Position numbers and translations under genes: made by a program
Assembly (NCBI GenBank): GCA_021030915.1
Contig: JAGEMR010000214.1
Coordinates: 1 to 32,969, forward strand
Direction of reading: 5' to 3'
From: Astrothelium macrocarpum
Taxonomy: Eukaryota > Ascomycota > Dothideomycetes > Trypetheliales > Trypetheliaceae
DNA: 32,969 nucleotides
Notes under the pieces: model-generated
The model's database searches: none
What the model was told of the DNA's origin: nothing
What the model saw: the letters and a program-made list of their open reading frames with translations, nothing else
In this document: in pieces, positions 1 through 10,996 of the stretch
Numbering within the stretch: position 1 is the first letter of the stretch
Layout: each line of letters opens with the position of its first letter

Positions 1-73
1 ATTCAAAATGTGGTGGTGGCCAAAATTTGAGGTGGTCGCGCCGCGGGATCGGGCGCGCCGTGGTGGAGACTCC
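1..73. mobile_element. Right terminus of a TA-inserting DNA transposon that begins outside the window
   Basis: Read on the minus strand from position 73, the sequence starts GGAGTCTCCACCACG and continues to a CTCAAATTTTGGCCACCACC stretch. This aligns by eye with the right end of the complete element at 6625-8791, which starts GGAGTGTGGATCACG and continues CTCAAATTAATTCTCACCAC at the same distance. It is followed by the dinucleotide TA (74-75), the expected target duplication of Tc1/mariner-pogo elements. The heptamer CGCGCCG occurs at 37-43 and again at 54-60, a 17-bp period. Only about 73 bp of the element are visible, so its length and coding content are unknown. It is GC-rich, unlike the interiors of the other elements. 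Confidence 0.6.
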
Positions 74-737
74 TATAGGATAGAGATCCAAGACCGTTCT
101 ATACCGGCAATATTGGCCATTGCTTGTAGCAACTATTGGAACGCTTGCATGCGTCTCGCCCATGGCAAACTCTGAGGGTAAGGATCCCGCATTGACGTGC
201 TATCAAGGTTCTGTAGAATTCTAAGGTCCTCCATGTGCCTTTAAGTATAAACCGAGTCCTAGGACGAAGTGCTGATGTCTGTGCTACGATGCATGGAGGC
301 TTTATTTCCCTTTTTGGATTCTTCACGTTATCCATAGGTCTGATTTCCTACTCAGTGACCTTGTCATCTCAAGTAACCTATCTTATTTTCGTGACCGTGA
401 GTCTCAAAACTTAACATTCACATCGAAGTGATACCAACCAGAGCCAACTTTCACTACGAGGCTGCAGACAGCTCTGCTCATTTCCTATCACTTCTAACTC
501 ATTTCGATTCGCGCCCGCAAAAAGGGCTCCTCCACAAGGCCTTGACTCATAGAGAGAAAGACCCACACAAGGCTATAGACCCACATAAAGGTCTCGTGAA
601 AATTTTCTGGAATGATTCATCGCCTGTCATTCGTTTGATCCATTCTGCAACAGAGTTTCACTTCTACATAGCCTCTCAAAATTGCTATCACGGCATTTGC
701 GAGGGATAATCTGCTACTGGTCATAGCATTAGCTATT
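74..737. other. Intergenic stretch, no supported gene
   Basis: Balanced base composition. An ATG-less open frame (428-709, plus, starting with GTG) contains a short imperfect repeat of GACCCACA at about 560-590, but it has no recognisable domain. The frame of the downstream gene stays open back to 672, so an extra 5' exon of that gene cannot be excluded. Otherwise nothing is seen; it probably holds the promoter of the 738-1757 gene. Confidence 0.4.
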
Positions 738-1757
738 ATGGCGTGCCCAAAGCAGCCGTTCCTGGACATTGTCTTGAAGGAGAGAAACAGGCTTCAAACT
801 AAAGAAGCTGAGTTGATAGAATCAGGTATCAAGAAATTGAAAAGCATTGATGACATGAAGACTAATCACTGCGCTTAGGACGCGCAATTCCTGGAGCACA
901 GAACTACTCGCCCCTTGTTGCTGAAATCGAGACCAAAATTGAGCAAATCCTCAAAATGGCATCTCTACTCGCCAACCAGAACGGATCTACTTTATTTCCA
1001 TCCGGTTTCCCTACGCGAGACCATCTCGAATGCTTGCTTCCGGGAAATCACTGGACATGGGAGACATGGCAATATGTTCTTGCATGTCTCAGCAAGTGTC
1101 TCAACAAATCGGCCTCGACACAAATCATTCTAAATCGAAGTGGATTACCGGATGAATGGGCTAAGAAGGTTGATCCCAAGAAGATGTTCGTTATCAACGT
1201 ACACAGGCATTGGAACGGCACTTGGTTCAATGTTCTACTTCGAAGGTCGATGATTACTGGCCGGTGTCGATCTGTCATCATACAACTCCTCGATTCGTCT
1301 CCGATCCTCGCCACGGGACAGTCTGCCGCAGTTGTGCAGAATGTATATAGAAGACGCATCCAGAGTCTTGCAGACGGACCCTACAAGAACATAGAAGTTG
1401 TTGCTGAGGTAAATTAAAATGTTGTACCAGTTGCACGATAACTCACATCTCATGCAGGCACCGTGTTGGGAACCTCGAGTATCTAATGGACGACTTGAAG
1501 ACAGCGGGCTGGTCGCTTATTGGCATATCTGTCGTATTGCTGGCATTGTCCCAAACACAACTGCACCACCTACAAATTGGGACTTTGTGAGGCTCTACGC
1601 GTTGCAAAGCATTTATAAAGTTCTTCTTTCCAGCCTTATAACAAGTCTTCCGCCCAGTCTGACAGCCCAAGACAAGATGCAAAACAATCAGAAGAGGACA
1701 GCCGACGAACAAGAGTCTTCCACTGGTGTCAATCAGAGCAAGAAGCGGAAGTTATAA
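738..1757 (+). CDS. Putative Ulp1/C48-like protein with Ser at the catalytic Cys position
   Basis: Three-exon model: 738-825, 879-1408 and 1458-1757. Introns are 826-878 (CTAAT branch site, TAG acceptor) and 1409-1457, and all junctions keep frame, giving 305 aa. Residues about 8-55 look helical and charged, a possible coiled coil. The second half resembles the catalytic core of SUMO-type C48 peptidases: a hydrophobic strand then His-Trp (H140-W141), a strand ending LLDSS (Asp about 168), then a segment W-E-P...N-G-R-L-E-D-S-G-L-V-A (210-225) that matches the Q...N-G-x-D-C-G region. At the expected nucleophile the codon is AGC, Ser222. The C-terminus is KKRKL-rich, a likely nuclear localisation signal. 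Family assignment is by motif order only. If right, the protein is probably an inactive homologue. It may also be a transposon-associated or lineage-specific protein. The donor of intron 1 (GTATCA) is not ideal, so the N-terminus is less certain than the rest. Confidence 0.5.
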
Positions 1758-4024
1758 ATGCGGAGCAGCAGCTTGTATCGTCGACGGCAATTGTCATGAC
1801 AATCTGAGGGAAGGTTAAAAATTTTTTAGCAATGGAGAAGGGACGGCACCTGAACAAAACTTGCAGCTTATAGCTCCTAATTGGATGGAAAAGGGACAGA
1901 GGAAACCAAATTGCGGCGTCTGCAGGACTGTGATTGGACCAGAGTTAGGCAAACGAACTGCGAGCTACTTACAAAGGGGGCAATTATAGACAATATTCTT
2001 TCAGTGCAACAACTGTGAAACAATTGAAGAGACACTTTTGACTACAAAGCTTGCTGTAGGCCGATGCTGTGCACTGTGATCGATTCAGGTGGATTTTTCA
2101 TAGAAACCAGAGCGAGGTTCTGAGCTTGAGATTTGGATCATAGTTAACATCTTGATCGCGGACACCAATGGAGAAAATGACGAAACAAGACATCTGGCTC
2201 CTGCCTTGCGATTTTCTCCTGTACTCGCCTAAGATTTCTTCTAGTCTCAAGTGACAAACGAGGAAGCTAAGCTTTCGTACGAACCATCGAAATCGGTGAT
2301 GTGAAGTCGCAAAAGAACCTATGGCAAACTAGCATGAGAAACATGGTGTACTGTAGAACATCTAACACAGTACACTACATGCACTTTGGAGAGACGCACA
2401 ACCAAATGCTGGAACGATCAGAGTATTTGAAGCGTATTCTGACAAAGGTTCTGGAATCTGGTGGCTCATTGTTGTTCAGGATCTTTCTAAGGATGAAGCG
2501 AATCATGTTTTTAACGGCCGACCGTGGCCCACGACATCTCCGATAAGCAGTCAGTACATCATACCACATGACGTTGCACAATCTGACTGTGCATCCTAAC
2601 CAGGGGAAAATGCAGGGCGAACATTAAAGATATTAAGAAACCTCGCGCAAAGTCGTGATGCTAATGGTGAAATGTCCTGTTCATATTCGCAATCCAATCA
2701 TCTATATCGGCCGGGACAGTAGAATCGAGGATGAGGCTTTGATCTGCCAGTGAGGATTTTGGCCTGATTGGCTGTAGAAAGCTAAAACGACGCTTCGGCG
2801 CAGATCTCTCGAAGCGGTTGGCAGCTAAGTATCTTGGCATCCGCCACGCAGCTAATCTCGGGCCATAGGTCTGTTTGAAGAAGAATGCGTCCAGGTTGCT
2901 GACGGAACGTTCTTACAAGGATCCACTTGTTATGAAAATTTATTCGAGAAAATACGGAACACGGGTACGCGCTGGATCGACTGCAACGCTGATACGATAT
3001 TCTTTTTAGACCCTGAAAGCTCAGCGCTCGACTCAGCGCTTGACTTACCGCCGTCCAACTTCACTATGCAGAGATGCTATAAAACGCCTTTTGCTGTATA
3101 CCATAAGGCGCCAATATGTTCTCTTCGCATCGATAGTCATTCCTAGTACGGACACCATGTCTTATTCGTCTATCGCGGTTATGCAAAGGACAGGAAATGT
3201 GCCAAGTGGCGTCCACTACCAAATGCAGAGAAGGCCCGGCCTTCAGGGGCATGGCATGTTATGAAGCCTGGCGCGGTTGAGAATACGGTCTTCCCCTGAG
3301 CCTCTCGATAGGATGATGATCTGGACTTGACACTCCCAGCCAACGTCGTACTTTGAAGCCTCCCTGGAGGCTTGGCTGCAGCTACGACCCTGCCTGAATT
3401 CTATGTTTCTATGCAGATAAACACAGGCAATGTTATTGGCAGTGTGTGCAGCGTCTGCGAGCAAACTGCAATACTGACCTGCCAGCTCAGCCCGCCATTT
3501 TGGATGATCTTACTCGGATGTAACCAAGGATGGAAGGCTGACCGATGCTTCTGCAGCCATCCAATGCCGTGGGCTAGATCTATTGATCTCTTTCTACCCC
3601 TGCAACCGAGTTGCTCCTATTCCGTAAACCAATGTAAACAGCCTTCCATGCAGTCATATCCTTGAAAAGCATGCTCGTTCAAGGACGCAAAATTCTTACT
3701 AATGGACATCATGTTGACCAGAGATTCTCACTTCTAACGACAGCAATTGTGATAGCGTTCCATTGTCCCTCTCTCAACTTCATCGACCCAACACATTCCT
3801 AGTTGGAAAGGAAATTCGTGGCCGAGCGTTGCTTACTGAGTTTTAAGCCTATGTTGGTATCACGATGTTGAAAATGACAGACGTTGCGCGGCACAAACTA
3901 AGTCTTATTTAGTCCTTGACCAATTGTGGTCAATAGTTCTTGTCCTAGCATTGACAACTGCCTACATAGTTTTGCATCATCAAACACCGCCCGAATACAC
4001 CGCGGTCGTCTCAAGCGCTTCGAT
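1758..4024. other. 2.3-kb stretch without a supported gene
   Basis: Normal GC content and no AT-saturation. Open frames of 60-100 codons occur on both strands (for example 2301-2546, 3040-3264 and 3372-3665), but several lack an ATG, overlap one another on opposite strands and show no known motif. A short plus-strand frame near 1884-1982 carries an isolated C-x2-C pair without further support. It may contain decayed genes, UTRs or non-coding transcripts; nothing more can be claimed. The last few hundred bases are presumably the promoter of the glycosyltransferase gene. Confidence 0.4.
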
Positions 4025-5558
4025 ATGTTGTCTCTCTTTCCTCGATCATCATACAAGAAACAGTTTGCTGTTCTCTCATGTGCCATCGCTTTTGCTCTCT
4101 CGTTGTTTATGTTATTTTCCTTGAGCAATCCCCATTCATGGAGTTTCGACCGTTTGTTTCTCCCATCTACATCAGATGACGCGAACCATCACACCAGACA
4201 TTCATGGAAATTCAACTCACTTCGAGATGGATTCAACCATGGTTTGTCAGACTCACAATGCGAAGAGGCATTCCCTGAGTACTATAGGGAGATAGACCGA
4301 GCCGCCCTGTTTTGGAAAGATAAGAAGATCTCTGAAGCCGAAATTAACATTACGGATAGAAACAGTGTGGCACGAGTCATGATCTACGATCGACAGCTCT
4401 ATATCATGGAGTCACATATGCTCAACGGTCCTGGTGTTTTCGATCTGTCTCGTCTTATGGCTATCCTAGGTTCTCTTAGTCGCGTCATTGATGCTTCCCA
4501 AGGTCCAATTCCGAATATCGAGTTCGTTTTTTCTGTCAATGACATTGAGTGGAACCCTGCTCCAGCCTGGACACTATGCCGTGCTTCTGAGAACGAGGGT
4601 CACTGGGTAATGCCGGATTTCGGCTACTGGTCGTGGGATAACACCTTCATTGGTTCCTACCAACAGTTTTTGAATGAGCTGAAGGACAAACCGGTCAAAT
4701 TTTCAAAGAAAAAAGGCTTAGCTTTCTGGAGGGGCACCGATGCGAATGAAGAGAGACATGGGCTCCTGAATGCCGCAAGTGGACAGAAGTGGGCCGACGT
4801 TCAACCTGTTGCTTGGGGCAAAGACCCTTTTGTTCCCATAGTGGATCATTGCGATTACCAATACCTGATCCAGACCGAAGGTATGTCCTTGCGCACTTCC
4901 CCGTCTCTCCGTTTGCTATCATAGTTAATCTGCCTTCCTTTGCGATATTATCAATCTATGGCGTGTAGCGTACACAAAGAACCCCAGATGGTCACAATTG
5001 AAGAAGGGCTTTGCTGGGATTCGTTGGTTTTCCTTCGAGGGGCCCTGTCGCAGCGCTGCCACACGCAAAATTCAAGAACTTCATTGCATCAGAATCACAA
5101 AAAACTAATTTACCTTTCGGAATATAGGCAATAGCTATTCCGGTCGGCTCAAATATATTCTTAACTGCGCATCTGTCGTAATCATGCGCCGCCCACGCTG
5201 GATTGAGTCTTTCACTCATCTACTCCAATTCGACGGCTCGAATCAGAACGTTGTCGTAGTCGATGACTTTGTAAATATTCGAGAAGTCATGACTGAACGA
5301 CTGGAAAACCATAGGCAGTCAGAGAAAATCGCGAAAAATGCCCAAACGACGTTCAAGGAGAGGTACCTGACCCCAGCAGCGCAGGCATGCTACTGGCGGA
5401 GAATGTTCGAGCAATGGGCGAGCGTACAGGGCTGGGACCCTAAGCCATGGAAGATGGAAGAAAGAAGTACGGGCGAGGGCAAGAATAAGAAAGTGCGGAA
5501 GGAGAAGGTGTGGCATGGGCTTACATATGAGTACTTTATGTATGTTTTGCCCTTGTGA
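4025..5558 (+). CDS. CAP10-domain glycosyltransferase, family GT90
   Basis: Two exons, 4025-4880 and 5128-5558, give 428 aa. The intron 4881-5127 (GTATGT donor, CTAAT branch site, ATATAG acceptor) is 247 bp, long for this window. It splits the GT90 signature, and splicing restores QTEG-NSYSGRLKYILNC. A second signature, AFWRGT, lies at residues 233-238 in a KGLAFWRGTDAN context. Residues about 14-33 form one hydrophobic segment after a basic Lys-Lys pair, typical of a type II signal anchor, so a Golgi-lumenal enzyme is expected. The open frame extends upstream to a GTG, but 4025 is the ATG that leaves a normal signal anchor. GT90 members transfer xylose or glucose onto glycans (Cryptococcus CAP10/CXT1, animal POGLUT); the sugar and acceptor here are unknown. 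The C-terminus is Lys-rich. Family assignment is secure, substrate is not. Confidence 0.9.
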
Positions 5559-6624
5559 TACCGGTGGCGCGACCGGACGGTTCAAAACCGAAGATGAAGC
5601 TAATGAACGGATCACAGGTTGGCGGCTTGGCATAAACAGGGCCAAGTGTAGGGAATACCAGGGCTTTTTTGAAAGCATTGTGGTCAGGATTCGATATAAG
5701 TCGATTCGTTTCTTGGCCTAAGAAGCACTCACCAAATCCATGGCGTTTTTACAACGCCCGAGAAAAACATCCGCAGAGATATCAACCCAAGACCTAAGAA
5801 AGGAGGTGATCAAAAGCGTCCATCGATGACCGGAAAGAGGCAAATGTATACTGGGGTCCAGGCGCCGCACGAACGCCCTAGCTTGTGATGCGTGGGGAAG
5901 GAGCACTGAGATACTGATATTGCTGAGGTGATTGTGATGAGAAGACTGTTGGCATGCGGTGCTATGCTATCGACAAACTTGAAGCTTTGTTAACAAACAG
6001 AGAAGTTCTTGCATGTCAGGACGTGTATAGGATATATGGCAAAGATATATGCCATTGGTCTTGTTGAGAATCCATTCAGCCTGTTTTTGATTGATCATAT
6101 ACATTTCGACACGCTGTGTTTGTTGATTAGCAGACCGGCTCGAAGCAGTGCTATCACTCTTTGTTAGGAGAATAGATCAACATGATTAACAGAGAGATCG
6201 GACACCTCGAATTGAGGCGCTATGTGTGGTTAAAGACCGTGCACGACCTGCTCCGGGGGTTTCGTTAAAACATTACGCCAGGAAACCTGCTTAACTAATC
6301 GCCACCGACCGCAAGCAGAAAATCCCTTCATTCTTCAAATATTTAAATTATTGATTTTCCAAAGCCTCAGTTACGGCCATAGCTCGAGACTGGCTTGGCC
6401 CACAATAATTCGTTGGTTGGGCGTTATGAAGCGACTGTCCGTGATTTAAACAGGGAACGGTTGATGGCCCATCATTATTCTTCAAACCGTCTCTAAATTA
6501 GAGGTCTCGCATTTGCAGTGGCTTGAAATTGGGTTTGGGAACTCTCAAATGCGCGAATGGCATATTGACTTTCGCGGTCCATGACGATTCACAACCCCTG
6601 GGAGGTAATGTTTCCCGATGCTTA
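5559..6624. other. Intergenic DNA leading to the transposon, no supported gene
   Basis: No frame with family resemblance is present. A short minus-strand frame at 5718-5906 has no recognisable domain. Composition is ordinary up to the TA (6623-6624) where the transposon starts, so the C-to-T process that hit the element did not visibly spread into this flank. Confidence 0.5.
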
Positions 6625-6664
6625 GGAGTGTGGATCACGTTTCGCACGGTCCACCACTTTGCAC
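6625..6664 (+). repeat. Left terminal inverted repeat of element A
   Basis: It is the perfect reverse complement of 8752-8791 over 40 bp, with imperfect similarity for about 10 bp more. TTCGCAC at 6641-6647 and TTTGCAC at 6658-6664 form a direct repeat with a 17-bp period. It keeps normal GC content next to an AT-saturated interior. Confidence 0.95.
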
Positions 6665-6680
6665 ACTGAATTTTGAGTCC

Positions 6681-6711
6681 ACTCCACGAATTCGTATACG
6701 AATTACTCCAC
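6681..6711. repeat. Subterminal palindrome flanked by direct repeats in element A
   Basis: A 16-bp perfect palindrome, AATTCGTATACGAATT (6689-6704), sits between two copies of ACTCCAC (6681-6687 and 6705-6711). It lies just inside the left terminal repeat, in sequence that escaped AT-saturation. A similar but shorter palindrome, TTCGTACGAA (28544-28553), lies just inside another transposon end. It is a possible protein-binding site; function unknown. Confidence 0.6.
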
Positions 6712-8231
6712 CAATATGAAGCCGATTAATTTAGCAATTGAAGTAACAAATACGCAAAAACAGTCTAATTACATTCAGATAATAAAATTTTATAGAATTC
6801 AGTATATAACGTTATCACATCATTATAAAAGAATTAACAAATTTTATATTAAAACGGTTTATGAAATTCAGATCAAATTTTCATAATATCAAAAAAATAT
6901 ATTAATTTCATGAATTAATATATTTATATATTATAAGATTCTATCTATTATTCGAATAATTCGAAATTTCGCTATCAATATTATTAAAAAAAAGATTGAA
7001 ATGAAATAAATAGATTATTTTATAAAATATTATCAATTATAATTAAAATTAATCTTTTTTATTATTTTTAATATCATTTAAAAATGAATAAATAATTATA
7101 TTAATTTTTAATTATATTTTGAATTAATATAAATTATTAAATTATATTATTTTATTATTAATATTTTATTAAATTTTTTTCAAAATTATTGAATATAATA
7201 TTTTATTATATAATATATATAATATGAATAAAAAAGATTTTATTATAAATCAAATAATAAAATATTATTATATATTCAATAAAATAATTTACGAATAAAA
7301 TTTTTTTTAAAAAATAGATTAAAATAATTTATATTTATGAATTATTATTTTTATTTTAATTTTTATGAACGATAAAATTTTATTTCTAATATTTATTTAT
7401 AATATTTAATTAAATATTATATAAAATTTATAAATTTAATATATAAATTCCATTATTTATAAATATAATTTTATATTATCTGAAATAAATTGAATAAATA
7501 ATCAAATTGAATTAATTTAATTAAAAAAAATATTTAATAAAAATATTAAAAATAAAATTAATAATAATTTAAAATAATGAATATTTATCATAAATAATTA
7601 TAAATTTTATTTTATTTAAAAATTTTTTAATTATTATTTTAATCAATGAATTATAATGATTATTTATTCTTTTTATTTAATTTATTGATTTTAATTATTA
7701 AATATAAATTTATTTAAATTATTAATTGAATATTATAATATCGAATTGGATATTTGATTTTAATATATATAAAATTTATTTTTATTGAATAAAATTGATT
7801 TTTTTTTATTATTTTAAATAACGTATTAAAAAATATTTATAATTAAGAATATTATAAATGAATGATTCAAAATAGAATTTTAATCATTTAATTTATTTAT
7901 TATATTTAATTAAATTCGTATTTAATATATTGAAAAATATTCAGATCAATTCTTTAATTCAGAATTTTCAATTATGATCATTATAAAATATTAAAAATAA
8001 ATTTATAAATAATTTAATATCAGATTGATATTTTTGAAATATAAAAAAATTAATAAATTTAAAATTTTCATATTTTAATAAAATATGAATATCCATTTTT
8101 TTAAAATAGAAAATTCGAATTTCAAAAAAACGATTCGAATTTAAAAATAATGATTAAATATATAAAAATAATTAAAAATATCTTTTTAATATTATAAAAT
8201 AATAATATTCAATTCTAATAAATTTATATTT

Positions 8232-8460
8232 GTTTATGAATTATAATAGAAGAAGAAGAAGATTGAAATAATTGAAAAATAATAAAAAGAAATTCAAAAA
8301 ATATAAAAAAAGATTGATAAATAAATTGAAATTAAACGAAAGATATAATAAAAATACGACCGAAAGAAAATTCAAAAATAACGAAAGATTAAATGAATTA
8401 TTAAAAAATAATAGAAATAGAAGATTATTGAATAATGAATAATGAATAAATAATTCAAAA
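8232..8460 (+). pseudogene. Relic of the transposase C-terminal coding region (element A)
   Basis: The plus strand here is strikingly purine-rich (runs of AGA, GAA, AAA and AAT codons), in contrast to the rest of the interior. One frame reads as a Lys/Arg/Asn-rich peptide of about 65 codons with one internal TAA. Pogo-family transposases end in such a basic region, and the position near the right end fits a plus-strand gene. No catalytic DDE residues can be recognised further upstream. The call rests on composition and position, not on homology. Confidence 0.35.
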
Positions 8461-8751
8461 ACGAATTATAATGAAAATAGCGAAAATAGTAGAAATAACG
8501 AAAAACGTCAAATAATATTCAAAACGTTATAATAATAAATACGAAGAATTTAAATAAAATATAAACAAATTTTTATTTAAATCATTCAGAATATTAAATA
8601 TAAATTCTATTATATTTCAAAAATTAAATTTAATGGTTTATTTAATATATATGAATTAATATTATTAAATTCATTTGATTTCATTTTATTATTTATTATT
8701 GTTATTGAGATAATCTAATTTGAATACTTGGTGGTGAGAATTAATTTGAGG

Positions 8752-8791
8752 GTGCAAAGTGGTGGACCGTGCGAAACGTGATCCACACTCC
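8752..8791 (-). repeat. Right terminal inverted repeat of element A
   Basis: It is the perfect reverse complement of 6625-6664. The outer end reads ...CCACACTCC followed by the TA target duplication (8792-8793). The inner flank (about 8725-8751) is also not AT-saturated. Confidence 0.95.
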
Positions 8792-8793
8792 TA

Positions 8794-9277
8794 GTTATCA
8801 AGGGCCGGTGCCACCAGTACTGAACTTGATCTATTATTACCTTCACTGACTCATGCGAAACTTTAAGTACAATAGCGCACCGGTGTATCCCGCACTTGTG
8901 CCGAGAATGTTATTATCATCGAGTTGCAGAAATGACCATAAAACCTCGAGGTATTGCAATTTCTGAAGGATCGAGAAGTAATTGGCAGGGTTGAGGCTGA
9001 TCAGACAATTTCTTTTTACACACCTGTCAGCATCCTGGGGATGTAGCGGCAAGGATGGATTTATGCCAGTGGTGCCAGCCAACAATTAAGCTTGGGCCAA
9101 AGGACGTGGGAAGCCCTATCTAGACGCGCCTTGATGATGCTAGGTGGGTAGTAAACTTTCTTTCAACAACTCCTCTTCTCCGCATCTTCTGTCAGTACGT
9201 CACTTGAAACATCTCGATGAGTTTGTTTCTCAAAACTTGATCAGTATTTGTCAAAAATTCCTTCACTCGTTTTCAAT
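8794..9277. other. Intergenic region, promoter side of the SDR gene
   Basis: Normal composition resumes immediately after the transposon. A minus-strand open frame (8843-9085) has no recognisable domain. The last 150 bp before the ATG are pyrimidine-rich (CTTTCTTTCAAC..CTCCTCTTCTCCGC), as is common upstream of fungal genes. Confidence 0.4.
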
Positions 9278-10805
9278 ATGATTGTCGCCTATGGCACAGG
9301 CTTGGTCATTCTTGCGATAGCTTTGTATCTCAACCACGTCAACAACGCATTCAATCGAAGGCCCGAGGAAATTCAGAAGCTCACTGCACCAGAATGGACT
9401 GAGGAAGAAATTCGCAAGGTGTACGATGAGGTCTGCCGGAAGCCAATTGACTTCAATGCGCATCTTCCGCCCAAATTAGAGCGGCGTTACGTAGTAGTTG
9501 GTGGATCTGGGTTAGTTGGAGGTTTCATGATACTACATCTTCTTGGGCGTGGGCAGCCACCAGAAAGCATTCGTATTATCGACTTTCGAAAACCTTCACG
9601 GAGCGACTTGAATGAGGGTGAAGCTGCCAAGGTAGATTTTGCGCAGGCAGATGTTACATCCATTGATTCTATCACCGCTGCATTCCAGAAAGCATGGCCT
9701 TCTCATGTTGCACCGCTTCCTCTAACAGTTCTTCATACAGCCGCTGCGATCCGGCCACAAGAGCGCGCCAAAGCGTTTGTGCATCGGGTTTTTAATGTCA
9801 ATGTTCGAGGAACCGAGAATATTGTTTCAGCAGCAAAGAAGGCCGGAGCTGACATTTTCATCATCACATCTTCTGCGTCGATTTCTCTACGCCCGGTCAA
9901 ATACTGGATTCCTCCTTGGAAGAACGCAATCAATAATTTTGTACAGATCTTTAAAGACCCAGATAAAGATCAAAATATCAGACCTCACGGTGATTATTTT
10001 GGCAATTATGCTATGACAAAAGCGCAAGGGGAAGATTTTGTCTTGAGAGCGAACAGCGAATCGTTCCGGACGGGGGCAATAAGACCAGCATCCGTGGTAT
10101 ATGGAAATTCGGGCGATCTTACGATTGGACTCACCATGAAGCGGGGATCAATAGAAACGTAAGTCAAGTCAGCTCATATGTGTGACCCTATGCATTTAAT
10201 TTCCCATCCCTTCTGTTTCTGGTTAGATGCCATTGCCACAACTTACACCTCTTAGTTGGATTAGTCACATGTGTATGAACTTTGTCCATGCGTACAACGT
10301 CTCCCTAGCGCACCTCCTGTACGAACAGGCATTAGCCAACCCTCCAACTCGCCTCTCCATATCTCAAATCGGCGGTCGTTCCTTCAATGTCACCGACTCT
10401 GGTTTGCCTCCAACTTTTGGCTCTGCCTACCGCCTTCTTACTACGCTTACCGACTGTTCTTACACCCACATTCCCTTTATCTTCATGCTACTTCTTAGCC
10501 ACGTCATTGAAGCATGGTCGCTCTTCCTCGCACGCTTCCCTTCTCTCGCGCGTACCTTTAGACTCAGAGAAGTCCCTGGGATGCTGAACATGGTGCAGCC
10601 TGGAACAATAATGAGTGGCGGCACATATCAGTATGCGTACTCGACGCAGGCAGAGAGGCGGGTGGAAGATGGCGGCTTGGGGTATAGGGCTTTGTGCACG
10701 TCGTTAGAGGGAATGTGTATGCAGGTGCTGGCGTTCAAGGCCGAGGGCGGTCGGCAAGGTGGCAAGACGGAGGGCGTGACACTAGGGATCCCCACGAAGA
10801 AATAA
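9278..10805 (+). CDS. 3-beta-hydroxysteroid dehydrogenase-like extended SDR, membrane-anchored
   Basis: Exons 9278-10158 and 10256-10805 give 476 aa. The intron 10159-10255 has a GTAAGT donor. The nearer AG at 10226 breaks the frame, while CTTAG at 10255 gives SIET-WISHMCMNF in frame. The frame is open further upstream only to a TTG, so ATG 9278 is taken. A hydrophobic segment at residues 3-18 should anchor the protein in the ER. The NAD(P) fold motif GGSGLVG is at 75-81, an acidic D102 follows the second strand, Ser residues lie at 198-201, and the catalytic pair Y244-x3-K248 (YAMTK) is present. NFVHAYNVSLAHL matches the conserved F-V-x-V-x-N-V-A-x-A-H stretch of sterol-4-alpha-carboxylate 3-dehydrogenase (Erg26) relatives. 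A second hydrophobic stretch lies in exon 2 (HIPFIFMLLLSHVIEAW). It is probably a sterol or steroid-like oxidoreductase paralogous to Erg26; substrate unknown. It converges on TRM11 with 191 bp between stop codons. Confidence 0.85.
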
Positions 10806-10996
10806 AGGAGATATATAGTAGAGATGCCGAAAAGACTTGAAGCAAGGCGGGAGTATGGTTCGCACACCGTAGTCGTTACACATAGCTCTCGTGTAGATTA
10901 CGAAGCTTCAGGGAGACTACTGATTCTGCTTCTGACAACGTTAACACAACCATCATTGTACTGGCGTATTCTATTTTCTCACCCGAAATCAAGTAG

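Larger units (their letters stand above)
6625..8791 (+). mobile_element. Complete Tc1/mariner-pogo-type transposon, AT-saturated (element A)
   Basis: Bounded by exact 40-bp terminal inverted repeats at 6625-6664 and 8752-8791, beginning GGAGTGTGGATCACG, and flanked by TA on both sides (6623-6624, 8792-8793). Length is 2,167 bp, in the range of Fot1/pogo elements. About the first 150 bp and last 65 bp keep normal composition, while the interior is nearly pure A/T with no surviving open frame. The purine-rich stretch near 8230-8460 suggests transposase orientation on the plus strand. Each terminus holds TTCGCAC and TTTGCAC 17 bp apart. The exact TIR identity means the terminal repeats have stayed intact while the interior decayed. 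It cannot be autonomous. Confidence 0.88.

Noticed and set aside
428..709. Open frame of 93 codons upstream of the Ulp1-like gene
   Set aside because: It starts at GTG, has no recognisable domain and does not splice in a supported way to the next exon.
3372..3665. Open frame of 97 codons, Cys-containing
   Set aside because: Its first codon is TTG, no ATG fits, and a minus-strand frame overlaps it; no motif.
10228..10255. Use of the acceptor at 10226 for the SDR gene
   Set aside because: It puts the following conserved block out of frame; the AG at 10255 keeps it.
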